Assembly: GCA_964529855.1 (NCBI GenBank)
Contig: CAZGZU010000007.1
Coordinates: 1 to 26,580 of the forward strand
From: CAZGZU01 sp964529855
Lineage (GTDB): Bacteria > Patescibacteriota > Minisyncoccia > Portnoybacterales > UBA2143
Direction: 5' to 3'
DNA length: 26,580 nt
In this document: one piece after another, positions 13,882 to 20,489 of the stretch
Position numbering within the stretch: position 1 is the stretch's first letter
How the letters are laid out: every line of letters starts with the position of its first letter
The notes under the pieces: generated by a model
The model's database searches: none
Told to the model about the DNA's origin: nothing
What the model saw: only the letters and a program-made list of their open reading frames with translations
Program-made: the position numbers and the translations under genes

Positions 13882-14749
13882 ATAAAGATGACTTATAAAT
13901 AATCAATAAGGCCAGCAAAGCCAAGATTATACCGAGAAACTGACTAAACAGTAAAACTCCGTTCAGGAATATCAAAGACAAAAGCGTGGTAATGGGACTG
14001 GCTAACAGCAAAACTATGGCCGCCAGAGAAACCTTAATATATTTCAAGCCCGTGTACCAGGTAGCCACATAACCAAAGAGAAAAACCGCAGTAATCATCA
14101 ACCAGCCGATTTGTTCCAGATTCAATGAACTAACTAAATGCGCCTGACCGGTCATCAACCAGAACAGGATAATGAAAAGAGAACCAAAGAACATTCTTCC
14201 CCAGATAACAATCCGCGGAGACAATTCTCCAAGTAAATATTTACTCAAAACATTTTCCAAAGCCCAAAACAGAGTAGCTGACAAAACAAGCAAATCACCC
14301 CAGCCAAAACTATGAGGGATTATTCTCAATAAAAGAATATTAGCCAGGAATAACAAGAGACCGGCTATTAAAAAATTCCGGCTGATTTTTTCTCTCAAGA
14401 AAACCACTGCCAAAACAGCGATGTAAATGAACATTGTTTTATGGATAAAAGCCGCCTGAACGCTGCTGGTCAGGGAAAGGCCCTTAAAGAAAAGCAGAAA
14501 AGGAATTGAGCCGCCAATCAGACCAATGCCTGTTAATAACAACCATTGTCTTATTCTAAGCCCTTTCAAAATCCGCCAGTCCTTAAACATTAAGAGCCAA
14601 CTGATTGCCAACAAAGCAACAATGATGTTTTTTAAACCGGTGAAGATATAGGGATTAATTATGCTCACCCCGAATTTGTTAATAAAAATAGCCAGACCGG
14701 AAATAAAGGCCGTGCCTGAAACTAATAATAATCCTTTGTTTTTGTTCAT
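13850..14749 (-). CDS. EamA/DMT-family transporter
   Basis: This 299-aa integral membrane protein has about ten predicted helices in two EamA-like repeats (about 5-138 and 150-292). It shows family features such as INKFGVSIINPYIFTGLKN at the first repeat and ENVLSKYLLGELSPRIVIWGRMF at the second. Members export or import small metabolites, and the substrate cannot be read from sequence. It is divergent from hypC, and the two start codons are only 20 bp apart, with overlapping -10 boxes. That suggests joint control with hydrogenase maturation, and makes nickel or another maturation-related solute possible but unproven. No Shine-Dalgarno is present; the message is predicted leaderless. Confidence 0.85.
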   Translation of the reverse strand: MNKNKGLLLVSGTAFISGLAIFINKFGVSIINPYIFTGLKNIIVALLAISWLLMFKDWRILKGLRIRQWLLLTGIGLIGGSIPFLLFFKGLSLTSSVQAAFIHKTMFIYIAVLAVVFLREKISRNFLIAGLLLFLANILLLRIIPHSFGWGDLLVLSATLFWALENVLSKYLLGELSPRIVIWGRMFFGSLFIILFWLMTGQAHLVSSLNLEQIGWLMITAVFLFGYVATWYTGLKYIKVSLAAIVLLLASPITTLLSLIFLNGVLLFSQFLGIILALLALLIIYKSSLYAQDKSIRTI

Positions 14750-14755
14750 ATTTGT

Positions 14756-14763
14756 AATATAAT
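14756..14763. promoter_or_regulatory. Overlapping bidirectional -10 boxes of hypC and the EamA gene
   Basis: Plus strand TATAAT (14758-14763) lies 6 nt before the hypC ATG at 14770. Minus strand TATATT (14761-14756) lies 6 nt before the EamA ATG at 14749. The two boxes share four base pairs. Both transcripts would start at the A of their start codon. A TTGTTT at 14736-14741 could be a weak -35 for hypC. Confidence 0.6.
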
Positions 14764-14769
14764 GTGTCT

Positions 14770-14982
14770 ATGTGTTTAGCAATACCCAGCAAAGTTATTA
14801 AGATTAAGAATAATTGGGCAACTATTCAATCCGGCAAACATCAGCATCAGGTTAATTTGAGTTTATTGAAAAATGTCAAAATTGGTGATTATCTGCTTGT
14901 TCACGACGAACTGGCTATTAACAAACTATCTGAAGCTGATGCTAAGCGGATTTTGAAGCTTATCAATGAACCGAACAAGTAA
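14770..14982 (+). CDS. hypC: Hydrogenase maturation chaperone HypC/HupF
   Basis: This 70-aa protein belongs to the HypC family, which carries the Fe(CN)2CO unit from HypD to the apo large subunit. The signature MCLAIPSKV is at the very N-terminus, and Cys2 is the essential residue exposed after Met removal. For that reason the start must be ATG 14770 and not the in-frame GTG at 14764. The GD.LLVHD segment (39-46) is the conserved beta-barrel part. The last 20 bp overlap the end of hydA on the other strand. The other Hyp factors (A, B, D, E, F) are not in the window. Confidence 0.95.
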   Translation: MCLAIPSKVIKIKNNWATIQSGKHQHQVNLSLLKNVKIGDYLLVHDELAINKLSEADAKRILKLINEPNK

Positions 14983-16177
14983 TACAGGGGTCATAAGCCC
15001 GGACTAACATATTCAAGAGCCGTTCCATTTCTTTCCGGGAGCGGTTTTTTGTTTGGTCTAAAAGAGCTTGAGCACTCTTTTCAATGGAAGTCAGATTCTG
15101 GACAGTCGGCGTAATAATGTTAGCTTCCTTGATAATTCCCTTTTCATCTAAATGAACCTCGTGATAAAGACCGCCCCGCGGCGCCTCTGTAATGCCAATT
15201 CCCTTGAGCACCGGCTTTGAGCCTGGTTTTTTGACTTCTGTTTCCAGCTCCATTTCCAGTAATTTTTTGATAATTTCCCGGGCTTGTTGATGATAAATCA
15301 AAACTTCTATGGCCTGGGCTAAATTATTATGAAAAGGGTTAGCAAAGTCCAATTTGTATTTTTTATCATAATTCTGATAAACAGCCAGACGGGCCAGAGC
15401 GCCGACTAACATTTCCTGGCCCTGATATCGGCCGAATTTGGCCGTGGAATAATCTCTGACCTCTTCTTCAATGTCCTTTTTGTAATCGTCCACTGACGAT
15501 TCTTTCCTGCCTTTGATATTGATTGAGGAAACTGCCACAATCTTCTGTCCCTGTTGAGCGACTAATTGCAAATCAACTTTTAATGACGGGTAAGCCAAGC
15601 CAACAGCCAAATCAAGCGCCCCTTGAGCGGCTGCTTCGGTTTTTTCCATTTTTTTTAGCAGTTTTTTAAGAGCTAGTTTAGTCGGTATTTTATGAAAACC
15701 GCCAATAGTTGTGGTCGTGGGATGAACATTACGACCGGCCACCAAATAAACTATATCATCAGAAATTTCTTTAAGAGTCAGGGCATTTTTAAAGGCCTTG
15801 GGATTTTTCCCGGCTAATTCAGTAGCCCGGTCAATGCCTAAATAATCAGGTAGAGATAAAAAGAAAAGATGCAAAACATGGCTCTGCATTATCTGGCCAG
15901 CTTGCATCAAATCCCGTAATAAAATAGTTGTCTGACTGGGCTTTATTGCCAAAGCATTTTCCACGGCCATTAAAGAAGCCAGATTATGGGCTGTTGGGCA
16001 GACCCCGCAAATCCGTGGAGTAATCCAATGCATCTCTTCAGCTGTCCTGTCCACGAGAATACCTTCAAAAAGCCGCTCTCCTTCATGAACGTTGAGCCGG
16101 ACTTTGTTTTTCTGCCAATCAATAGTCAGATTGCCATGTCCTTCAATTTTTGCGATAAATTCGTTAACTATTGACAT
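14963..16177 (-). CDS. hydA: [NiFe] hydrogenase large (alpha) subunit, group 3b-like
   Basis: This 404-aa catalytic subunit holds the NiFe centre. The N-terminal L1 motif is R55-I-C57-G-V-C60, and the C-terminal L2 motif is D396-P-C398-I-T-C401-S-V-H404. The stop codon follows His404 directly, so the usual cleaved C-terminal peptide is absent. An EGHG segment (12-15) is conserved in the family. With hydD, hydG and hydB it would form a soluble NAD(P)-linked hydrogenase or sulfhydrogenase. It is set apart from those genes by a small gene on the opposite strand and has its own TATAAA box 5 nt before the ATG. No Shine-Dalgarno is seen. Its last codons overlap hypC antisense. Confidence 0.95.
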   Translation of the reverse strand: MSIVNEFIAKIEGHGNLTIDWQKNKVRLNVHEGERLFEGILVDRTAEEMHWITPRICGVCPTAHNLASLMAVENALAIKPSQTTILLRDLMQAGQIMQSHVLHLFFLSLPDYLGIDRATELAGKNPKAFKNALTLKEISDDIVYLVAGRNVHPTTTTIGGFHKIPTKLALKKLLKKMEKTEAAAQGALDLAVGLAYPSLKVDLQLVAQQGQKIVAVSSINIKGRKESSVDDYKKDIEEEVRDYSTAKFGRYQGQEMLVGALARLAVYQNYDKKYKLDFANPFHNNLAQAIEVLIYHQQAREIIKKLLEMELETEVKKPGSKPVLKGIGITEAPRGGLYHEVHLDEKGIIKEANIITPTVQNLTSIEKSAQALLDQTKNRSRKEMERLLNMLVRAYDPCITCSVH

Positions 16178-16199
16178 ATTTGTTTATATATAGTATCAT
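16171..16199. promoter_or_regulatory. Interleaved promoters of the 16251 gene (+) and hydA (-)
   Basis: The plus strand has TTGACA (16171-16176), a 17-bp spacer and TATCAT (16194-16199) for the small membrane gene. Its -35 lies within the first codons of hydA. Inside the spacer, the minus strand has TATAAA (16188-16183), 5 nt before the hydA ATG, with TTCAAT 17 bp further upstream. The two polymerases could not occupy this site together. Confidence 0.6.
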
Positions 16200-16250
16200 A
16201 TAGGTATTGAACATTTAAATTTTAACTTCTTTCAAAAGAAGGAGAAAGAA

Positions 16251-16508
16251 ATGGAGGAAAATAAAGAAATGACTACATATGTCAAACGATTTGAACGGTC
16301 ATCCATGTTTCTATCACTAACACCTATTTTGACAACTCTTTTTACCCTGGCAGCCATTATTGGTTACAACCAATTCTGGTACTACCTATTTTTGGGGGGC
16401 GCTCTGGTGATAACGATATCCGCCTTCCCAATACGGAAACTAAGGACAAACTCTTTAGAGATATTAAAACTAAGCCAAGAAAAAGAGGAAGAGGAAACGG
16501 AAGAATAG
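16251..16508 (+). CDS. Small two-helix membrane protein inside the hydrogenase locus
   Basis: This 85-aa protein has two predicted transmembrane helices (about 19-38 and 42-60) joined by a short NQFWYY turn, a basic patch after the second helix (IRKLR) and an acidic tail (EKEEEETEE). I do not recognise a family. The ATG at 16251 has AAGGAG 7 nt upstream, a TTGACA-17-TATCAT promoter and a clear terminator. It is transcribed against the hydrogenase genes and lies between hydD and hydA, where most group 3b operons are continuous. Whether it has anything to do with the hydrogenase is unknown; it may be an inserted free-standing unit. Confidence 0.75.
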   Translation: MEENKEMTTYVKRFERSSMFLSLTPILTTLFTLAAIIGYNQFWYYLFLGGALVITISAFPIRKLRTNSLEILKLSQEKEEEETEE

Positions 16509-16523
16509 AACTCTTCAACATCA

Positions 16524-16551
16524 GCCCTGCCTTAATGGCGGGGCTTTTTCT
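16524..16551 (+). terminator. Intrinsic terminator of the 16251-16508 gene
   Basis: AGCCCTGCC pairs with GGCGGGGCT (9 bp, one wobble) around a TTAAT loop and is followed by TTTTC. It lies between this gene and the end of hydD. Confidence 0.9.
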
Positions 16552-16552
16552 A

Positions 16553-17302
16553 TTATTTCAGCGCCTTTTTAGCCTCCTCTGTCCTGCTTAAAAACATGGT
16601 AAAATATCTTTCAATTTCTTTCTGGTCAGTAATTTTATTGAGAACTTTGAGCAAGTTTTCTGTCTCGGGCGCTTCCCGCAAACCAAAACAACCATAGCAA
16701 CCCGAACCGCCACTGACACAGACAGCGCCGCAACCACCTTGACTAATCGGCCCTAAACAGGGCTTTTTGTTTAATAATCTGCACTCATTATTGGCCTGCT
16801 TGCATTCAAAGCAAACTGAATAGCCACGATACTTTGGTTTTTTGTTAGCCAACAAATCCTCCATAATCCTGACTAATTCCTGTTCATCAATCGGACAACC
16901 ATGAATTAAAAAATCAACTTTGACATAGGCACTTAAAGGCAAAGCGTCAATGCCCCGCGGCTTGTATTTCTCTCCGTAAATCTTCTTATACCACTTAGCC
17001 CGTTCCTTTTTATCAACAATGGCCGGGATACCGCCCAAACAAGCGCAAGCGCCCAAACCAATCAAAATTTTTGACTCCTGGCGCAGTTTTTTGAGCAAAT
17101 CAACTTCCTGCTGGGTTATGGGCGTGCCTTCAACAATGGCTATGTCAAAAGGTCCGGGCTGATTATTTTCCTGACCCAGGCGCCAATTAACAATCTCTAC
17201 TCGCTTTTCCAAAGTCAAAAGCTTCTCTTTTAAAGAAACGAGTTTGACCTGACATCCTTCACAGTCAGTAAAGTCAAAAATGGCGAGTTTAGGTGTTAGC
17301 AT
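16553..17302 (-). CDS. hydD: [NiFe] hydrogenase small (delta) subunit, group 3b-like
   Basis: This 249-aa iron-sulfur subunit passes electrons from the NiFe centre. It has the proximal-cluster residues C14-E-G-C17, a GACACLGG motif and an HGCP motif. In the C-terminal half there are further cysteines (CFECKQANNEC, KPCLGP, GGCGAVC, CYGCFG) for additional clusters. I take ATG 17302 as the start, since residues from there match the family N-terminus (PKLAIFDFTDCEGCQ). A TTG at 17317 would overlap hydG by 10 bp and is an alternative. The pair hydG-hydD is nearly contiguous. hydA is not directly downstream, as it would be in most related operons. Confidence 0.93.
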   Translation of the reverse strand: MLTPKLAIFDFTDCEGCQVKLVSLKEKLLTLEKRVEIVNWRLGQENNQPGPFDIAIVEGTPITQQEVDLLKKLRQESKILIGLGACACLGGIPAIVDKKERAKWYKKIYGEKYKPRGIDALPLSAYVKVDFLIHGCPIDEQELVRIMEDLLANKKPKYRGYSVCFECKQANNECRLLNKKPCLGPISQGGCGAVCVSGGSGCYGCFGLREAPETENLLKVLNKITDQKEIERYFTMFLSRTEEAKKALK

Positions 17303-17307
17303 ATCTG

Positions 17308-18132
17308 TTAATCCCAAGATTTATCTATTTCATCAAAATTAAAGACCGGACCGTCCTGACAAACATATTTATCGCCCACCGCACAATGCTGACATTTGCC
17401 AATGCCACACTGCATTTTTCTTTCCATGTTGACAAAAATCCGCCGGTCAGCAATGCCCAGGGGTCGTAATATTTTTTCCAAAGCATCCATCATTGGTCCG
17501 GGACCGCACATGGCGGCCACCGCATCAACCGCATCAATTTTAATGTCATCAACCAGTTCAGAAACCATACCTACATAACCGGACCAATTTTTACTGGGCT
17601 TATCAACCGTTAACAAAACTTTAATATCTTTTTCCCATCTTTTTAATCTGTCTCTCATCAGTAAATCGGCTGGCGTGCGAGCCCCGTAGATTAAATAAAC
17701 GCGACCGAATTTATCTCTGTTTTTAATAATATACTCTATTAAAGCAGCAATTGGAGGAATACCGCATCCGCCAGTAACCATAACCACATCCTTGCCTCTG
17801 ATAAAATCAAGAGGAAAACCATTGCCATAAGGTCCGCGCATAAAAATCTCATCGCCTTGTTTGAGCTGATGCAGGGACTCGGTTAAAGCGCCAACCCGCC
17901 TGACAACCAAATCAATGAAGGAATCTTCATAGGGTGAGGAAGCTGCTCCGAAAGGCGCTTCTCCGTAACCAAAATTACTGACCAGAACAAACTGACCGGG
18001 CGCGAAAACCAAACCCTCCTTATCTTTCGTAAAATCGCCCTGGGCTTTCTTTAATTGAAAAAGCTTAACGTCTTTAGAAAGTTCTTCTATTTTGGCAATT
18101 TTTACTTTGAATGGTTGATAAAGGTTATGCAT
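17308..18132 (-). CDS. hydG: Hydrogenase/sulfhydrogenase gamma subunit (FAD, NAD(P), [2Fe-2S])
   Basis: This 274-aa diaphorase subunit connects the hydrogenase to NAD(P)H. The FAD-binding beta barrel is at about 1-105 (FAPGQFVLVSNFGYGEAPFG, then ASSP). The NAD(P) domain has VTGGCGIPP (119-127) and AMCGPGPMM (207-215). The C-terminal cluster motif is C242-x4-C247-x2-C250-x7-C258, as in the PyrK/DHOD electron-transfer family. The symbol here means the sulfhydrogenase gamma subunit, not the FeFe-hydrogenase maturase of the same name. Palindromic element B ends 8 nt before the ATG, so no Shine-Dalgarno is visible. Confidence 0.93.
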   Translation of the reverse strand: MHNLYQPFKVKIAKIEELSKDVKLFQLKKAQGDFTKDKEGLVFAPGQFVLVSNFGYGEAPFGAASSPYEDSFIDLVVRRVGALTESLHQLKQGDEIFMRGPYGNGFPLDFIRGKDVVMVTGGCGIPPIAALIEYIIKNRDKFGRVYLIYGARTPADLLMRDRLKRWEKDIKVLLTVDKPSKNWSGYVGMVSELVDDIKIDAVDAVAAMCGPGPMMDALEKILRPLGIADRRIFVNMERKMQCGIGKCQHCAVGDKYVCQDGPVFNFDEIDKSWD

Positions 18133-18140
18133 GTTTATTT

Positions 18141-18240
18141 GTCATTGCGAGAAGGAGCAGAGCGGCGACGAAGCAATCCCGCGGCAGAATCGTTTTTTTT
18201 ATGGGATTGCTTCGGTCGCCTGAGGCGACCTCGCAATGAC
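18141..18240. repeat. Palindromic element family B, copy 3
   Basis: GTCATTGCGAG and CTCGCAATGAC form perfect 11-bp inverted ends. Inside, GCGACGAAGCAATCCCG pairs with GGGATTGCTTCGGTCGC, and GTCGCC/GGCGAC forms a minor hairpin. It occupies almost the whole gap between the hydB stop (18243) and the hydG start (18132). Confidence 0.9.
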
Positions 18241-18242
18241 AA

Positions 18243-19160
18243 TTATTTCCCTGATGCCTGATAATCCCCGACTATCTCTTTTAGAACCTCTCCAATATCA
18301 ATACCGGCCGGGCAATATTTTTTACAATTGCCGCAAGCCACGCATTGAGACTTACCGTATTCTTTATAGGCACGGACAAACTTATGATAAAACCAATTGT
18401 AATACCGTTCCTTGATGGTTTTATGAAAATTATGCCCGCCGGCAATCTGAGCAAAGCCCGGCAAAGTACAAGCATCCCATTGCCGGCAGCGCAGACATTT
18501 TTCATTATCCAAACTAACCTGGTCTTCTATGGAAAAACAATGGCAAAGCGGACAGACATAAGTACAAATGCCGCAGCCCAGACATTTTTTAGCCAATTCA
18601 TCCCAAATTTTATGGTCAACAGACCAGGCCACTGCCTCGGCTAATAATTCCGAATCCAAAAGCATTTCCTTTAAATCGTTTTTCTTGGCCGAATATTTTT
18701 TAATGGTCGGCTTGGTTGTTTCCTTAAAAAACTTATTCTTAGACAATTTCCTGCCTTTGTCAGTCACTACCAGAACCTGATATTGCTGAGAATTGATTTT
18801 CTCCAAAATCAAATCACCGCCCGGGGCTATTTCAACTGAATGGTCAATAATGCCTATTAAAACTGATTTCTGACGACGTCTGGAATAAAAAAAATCCGGT
18901 TGGGGCTTTTCCATTATCTCATCCAGTTGAGTCATGGCTTCTAATTGACCTAAGTGATAACAGATGATTAAAATATTTTTGTTGTAATCCGGACTAAAAA
19001 GTTTTTTGTTTTTTTTATCAAATCTAAAAATTTCCTCTTGAGGCGGCAAAAAATACTGCTTGGCCGGCAAAACATCCCTGCTCGTGTCAATTACCTTAAA
19101 ATCTTTTTTCAAATCAGCCAGCCAGTCCTTAATTTGTTTTTTCTCTATAATTAAAGCCAT
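18243..19160 (-). CDS. hydB: Hydrogenase/sulfhydrogenase beta subunit (two [4Fe-4S] clusters)
   Basis: This 305-aa iron-sulfur subunit of group 3b-type hydrogenases has an N-terminal domain with the family segment AKQYFLPPQEEIFRF (33-47). A first cluster set follows at C193-x2-C196-x2-C199-x3-C203-P with C206 and C208, then C222, C225 and C231, and a second set C273-x2-C276-x2-C279-x3-C283-P. It would relay electrons between the gamma and delta subunits. It is the first gene of a hydB-hydG-hydD unit. No Shine-Dalgarno is present; an extended -10 box lies 7 nt upstream of the ATG. A very strong terminator of the preceding gene insulates it from upstream. Confidence 0.93.
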   Translation of the reverse strand: MALIIEKKQIKDWLADLKKDFKVIDTSRDVLPAKQYFLPPQEEIFRFDKKNKKLFSPDYNKNILIICYHLGQLEAMTQLDEIMEKPQPDFFYSRRRQKSVLIGIIDHSVEIAPGGDLILEKINSQQYQVLVVTDKGRKLSKNKFFKETTKPTIKKYSAKKNDLKEMLLDSELLAEAVAWSVDHKIWDELAKKCLGCGICTYVCPLCHCFSIEDQVSLDNEKCLRCRQWDACTLPGFAQIAGGHNFHKTIKERYYNWFYHKFVRAYKEYGKSQCVACGNCKKYCPAGIDIGEVLKEIVGDYQASGK

Positions 19161-19167
19161 TAGTTTA

Positions 19168-19176
19168 ATGATAGCA
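19168..19176 (-). promoter_or_regulatory. Extended -10 promoter of hydB (leaderless)
   Basis: On the minus strand TGCTATCAT (TGn plus TATCAT) is followed by 7 nt and the hydB ATG. The start of transcription is predicted at or one base before the start codon. There is no Shine-Dalgarno. Confidence 0.55.
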
Positions 19177-19189
19177 TAAAACAGGAAAT

Positions 19190-19240
19190 TAAAAAATCCT
19201 GACCTCGGATTGATTTAACCAACCAATCCAAGATCAGGAT
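19190..19240 (-). terminator. Strong intrinsic terminator overlapping the stop of the 19234 gene
   Basis: On the minus strand ATCCTGATCTTGGATTG pairs with CAATCCGAGGTCAGGAT (17 bp, two wobbles) and TTTTTTAATTT follows. The stem begins inside the last codon and stop codon of the upstream gene. It shields the hydB promoter. Confidence 0.9.
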
Positions 19241-19659
19241 AATCCCAGTCCTCCTACTATCTGCTGTGCCAGAGTAAAAATATCATCACGCCAGTCCACC
19301 ACTATCACCAAATCAGCAGGCTCACATTTTCCTTTTCCTTTTCTCCTCATCTCTTCTATCTTCTCCCAATACTTGGTCCTTCCGCATTCAGAACTTTTTA
19401 CCTCTATAGTATAACGACGACGTCCTTTTTTCTCTTGAACAAAAACCACAAAGTCCTTCCTCTGTCCGTCTTCCTGACGAAAAGAAAGAATCCGTCTCTG
19501 CTCCTCCAGCCAAACAAGAGCGTTATTAACTAACTGCTCCATAAACTCTCCTCTGACATTTCCGCTCTTACCTCCGTTTCTTCCTTTGGGAGGACCTCTG
19601 TGCTTTCTCCTCCTGTCTATGCTCCGCATATCGCGGCGCCAAGCGGTCTTGGATCTCAT
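19234..19659 (-). CDS. Possible PD-(D/E)XK-type nuclease, small basic protein
   Basis: This 141-aa protein has an N-terminal tail (1-37) very rich in Arg, Lys and Gly, followed by a helix with Glu38 and Glu41 (GEFMEQLVNNALVWLE). Then come Asp69 in RKDFVVFV and E86-V-K88 in YTIEVKSS, arranged like the Asp and ExK of the restriction-endonuclease fold, and a hydrophobic strand ADLVIVVDW (115-123). The nuclease reading is an inference from these few residues. The ATG at 19659 has AAGGAGG 5 nt upstream. It follows the DsbA-like gene by 27 nt but ends at its own strong terminator. Other members of this fold include resolvases and repair nucleases. Confidence 0.6.
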   Translation of the reverse strand: MRSKTAWRRDMRSIDRRRKHRGPPKGRNGGKSGNVRGEFMEQLVNNALVWLEEQRRILSFRQEDGQRKDFVVFVQEKKGRRRYTIEVKSSECGRTKYWEKIEEMRRKGKGKCEPADLVIVVDWRDDIFTLAQQIVGGLGLS

Positions 19660-19686
19660 CGCCTCCTCCTTTTCATATGTAAAAAA

Positions 19687-20340
19687 CTATTGATTTAATG
19701 CCTCCTCAATAGCCTCCTCGAAAACACTGTAAGGTTGATTACCAATAATCTCTTTACCATTAATGAAAAAAGTTGGCGTGCCTTCCAAATTATCCTCTAT
19801 GGCCTGGTTAAGCCATTCTGTAATCTTATCTTCATAGTTTTTTGAATCAAAACACTGATTGAATTCATCCTCATTCAAGCCCAAGGCACCAGCCCCTGCT
19901 TTTATGTCATCAACCGAAACGAATTCCTCAACGTGCTCAAACGCATAATCATTAAACTCCCAAAAAGCTGCCTGTTCCTGGGCGCAAAGCACCCCTAAAC
20001 TTATTTCAGCCGGTGAAAGGAGCCGGGGAATAATCTTGACTTTGCCGGTCTTCACGTATTTGTCAATAATCAAAGGCAGGGTCTCATTATGAAAATCAAT
20101 GCAATGACTGCAAAAATGACTGGAATAATCTATCATGGTTACGGGCGCTTCCGAAATGCCCAAAACAAACTCGTCTATTCCGACTGATTGCCCGCCCTCT
20201 GATTCTTCCTGACTATCTCCTCCTAAAATGGAAGCGGCCTGGTCAGCCAGCTCTTCTCTATTCTGGCTGGCATACCAAACAAGCCCGGCAATAATTGCCA
20301 CGGCTATTAATCCTAAAATAATTGTTGTTTTATTTGTCAT
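19687..20340 (-). CDS. Membrane-anchored DsbA-like thiol oxidoreductase
   Basis: This 217-aa protein has an N-terminal membrane anchor (about 6-24), a short acidic Ser/Gly linker (about 40-55) and a thioredoxin-fold DsbA/Thioredoxin_4 domain. The active site is C77-S-H-C80 in DYSSHFCSHC; the cis-Pro loop is GTPTFFING with Pro189. It probably forms or rearranges disulfides of exported proteins. Extra cysteines at 119 and 163 may pair. A TAGAAT box lies 5 nt before the ATG, and no Shine-Dalgarno is present. The partner DsbB/VKOR is not in the window. The secreted transglycosylase at 61-1353 is a conceivable client, as it has several cysteines. Confidence 0.88.
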   Translation of the reverse strand: MTNKTTIILGLIAVAIIAGLVWYASQNREELADQAASILGGDSQEESEGGQSVGIDEFVLGISEAPVTMIDYSSHFCSHCIDFHNETLPLIIDKYVKTGKVKIIPRLLSPAEISLGVLCAQEQAAFWEFNDYAFEHVEEFVSVDDIKAGAGALGLNEDEFNQCFDSKNYEDKITEWLNQAIEDNLEGTPTFFINGKEIIGNQPYSVFEEAIEEALNQ

Positions 20341-20345
20341 CTTAA

Positions 20346-20351
20346 ATTCTA
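20346..20351 (-). promoter_or_regulatory. Predicted -10 box of the DsbA-like gene (leaderless)
   Basis: TAGAAT on the minus strand lies 5 nt before the ATG at 20340. There is no Shine-Dalgarno and no clear -35. The hexamer is the same as at trxB. Confidence 0.5.
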
Positions 20352-20432
20352 TCCTATCATCTTTCTTAAATCATAGCAAGTTTTTTAATTCTTTGTAAAA
20401 TTTTATCTGTTAATTTTGTTTCCAAAGCATAC

Positions 20433-20461
20433 TTGATTTTTCCCGATTATTCCTTTAATAT
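20433..20461 (+). promoter_or_regulatory. Candidate promoter of the 20490-21002 gene
   Basis: TTGATT (20433-20438), 17-bp spacer, TAATAT (20456-20461). The predicted leader is about 22 nt and contains AAAGGAGG. Confidence 0.5.
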
Positions 20462-20489
20462 TAAATTAATAAGCAAAGGAGGTAAAAAA

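Noticed and set aside
14963..14965. TGA read as glycine at the end of hydA, as in some candidate phyla
   Set aside because: The next codon is TAA, so at most one residue would be added. Other genes here (the kinase, RNase HII and the 19234 gene) also end in TGA at sensible places.
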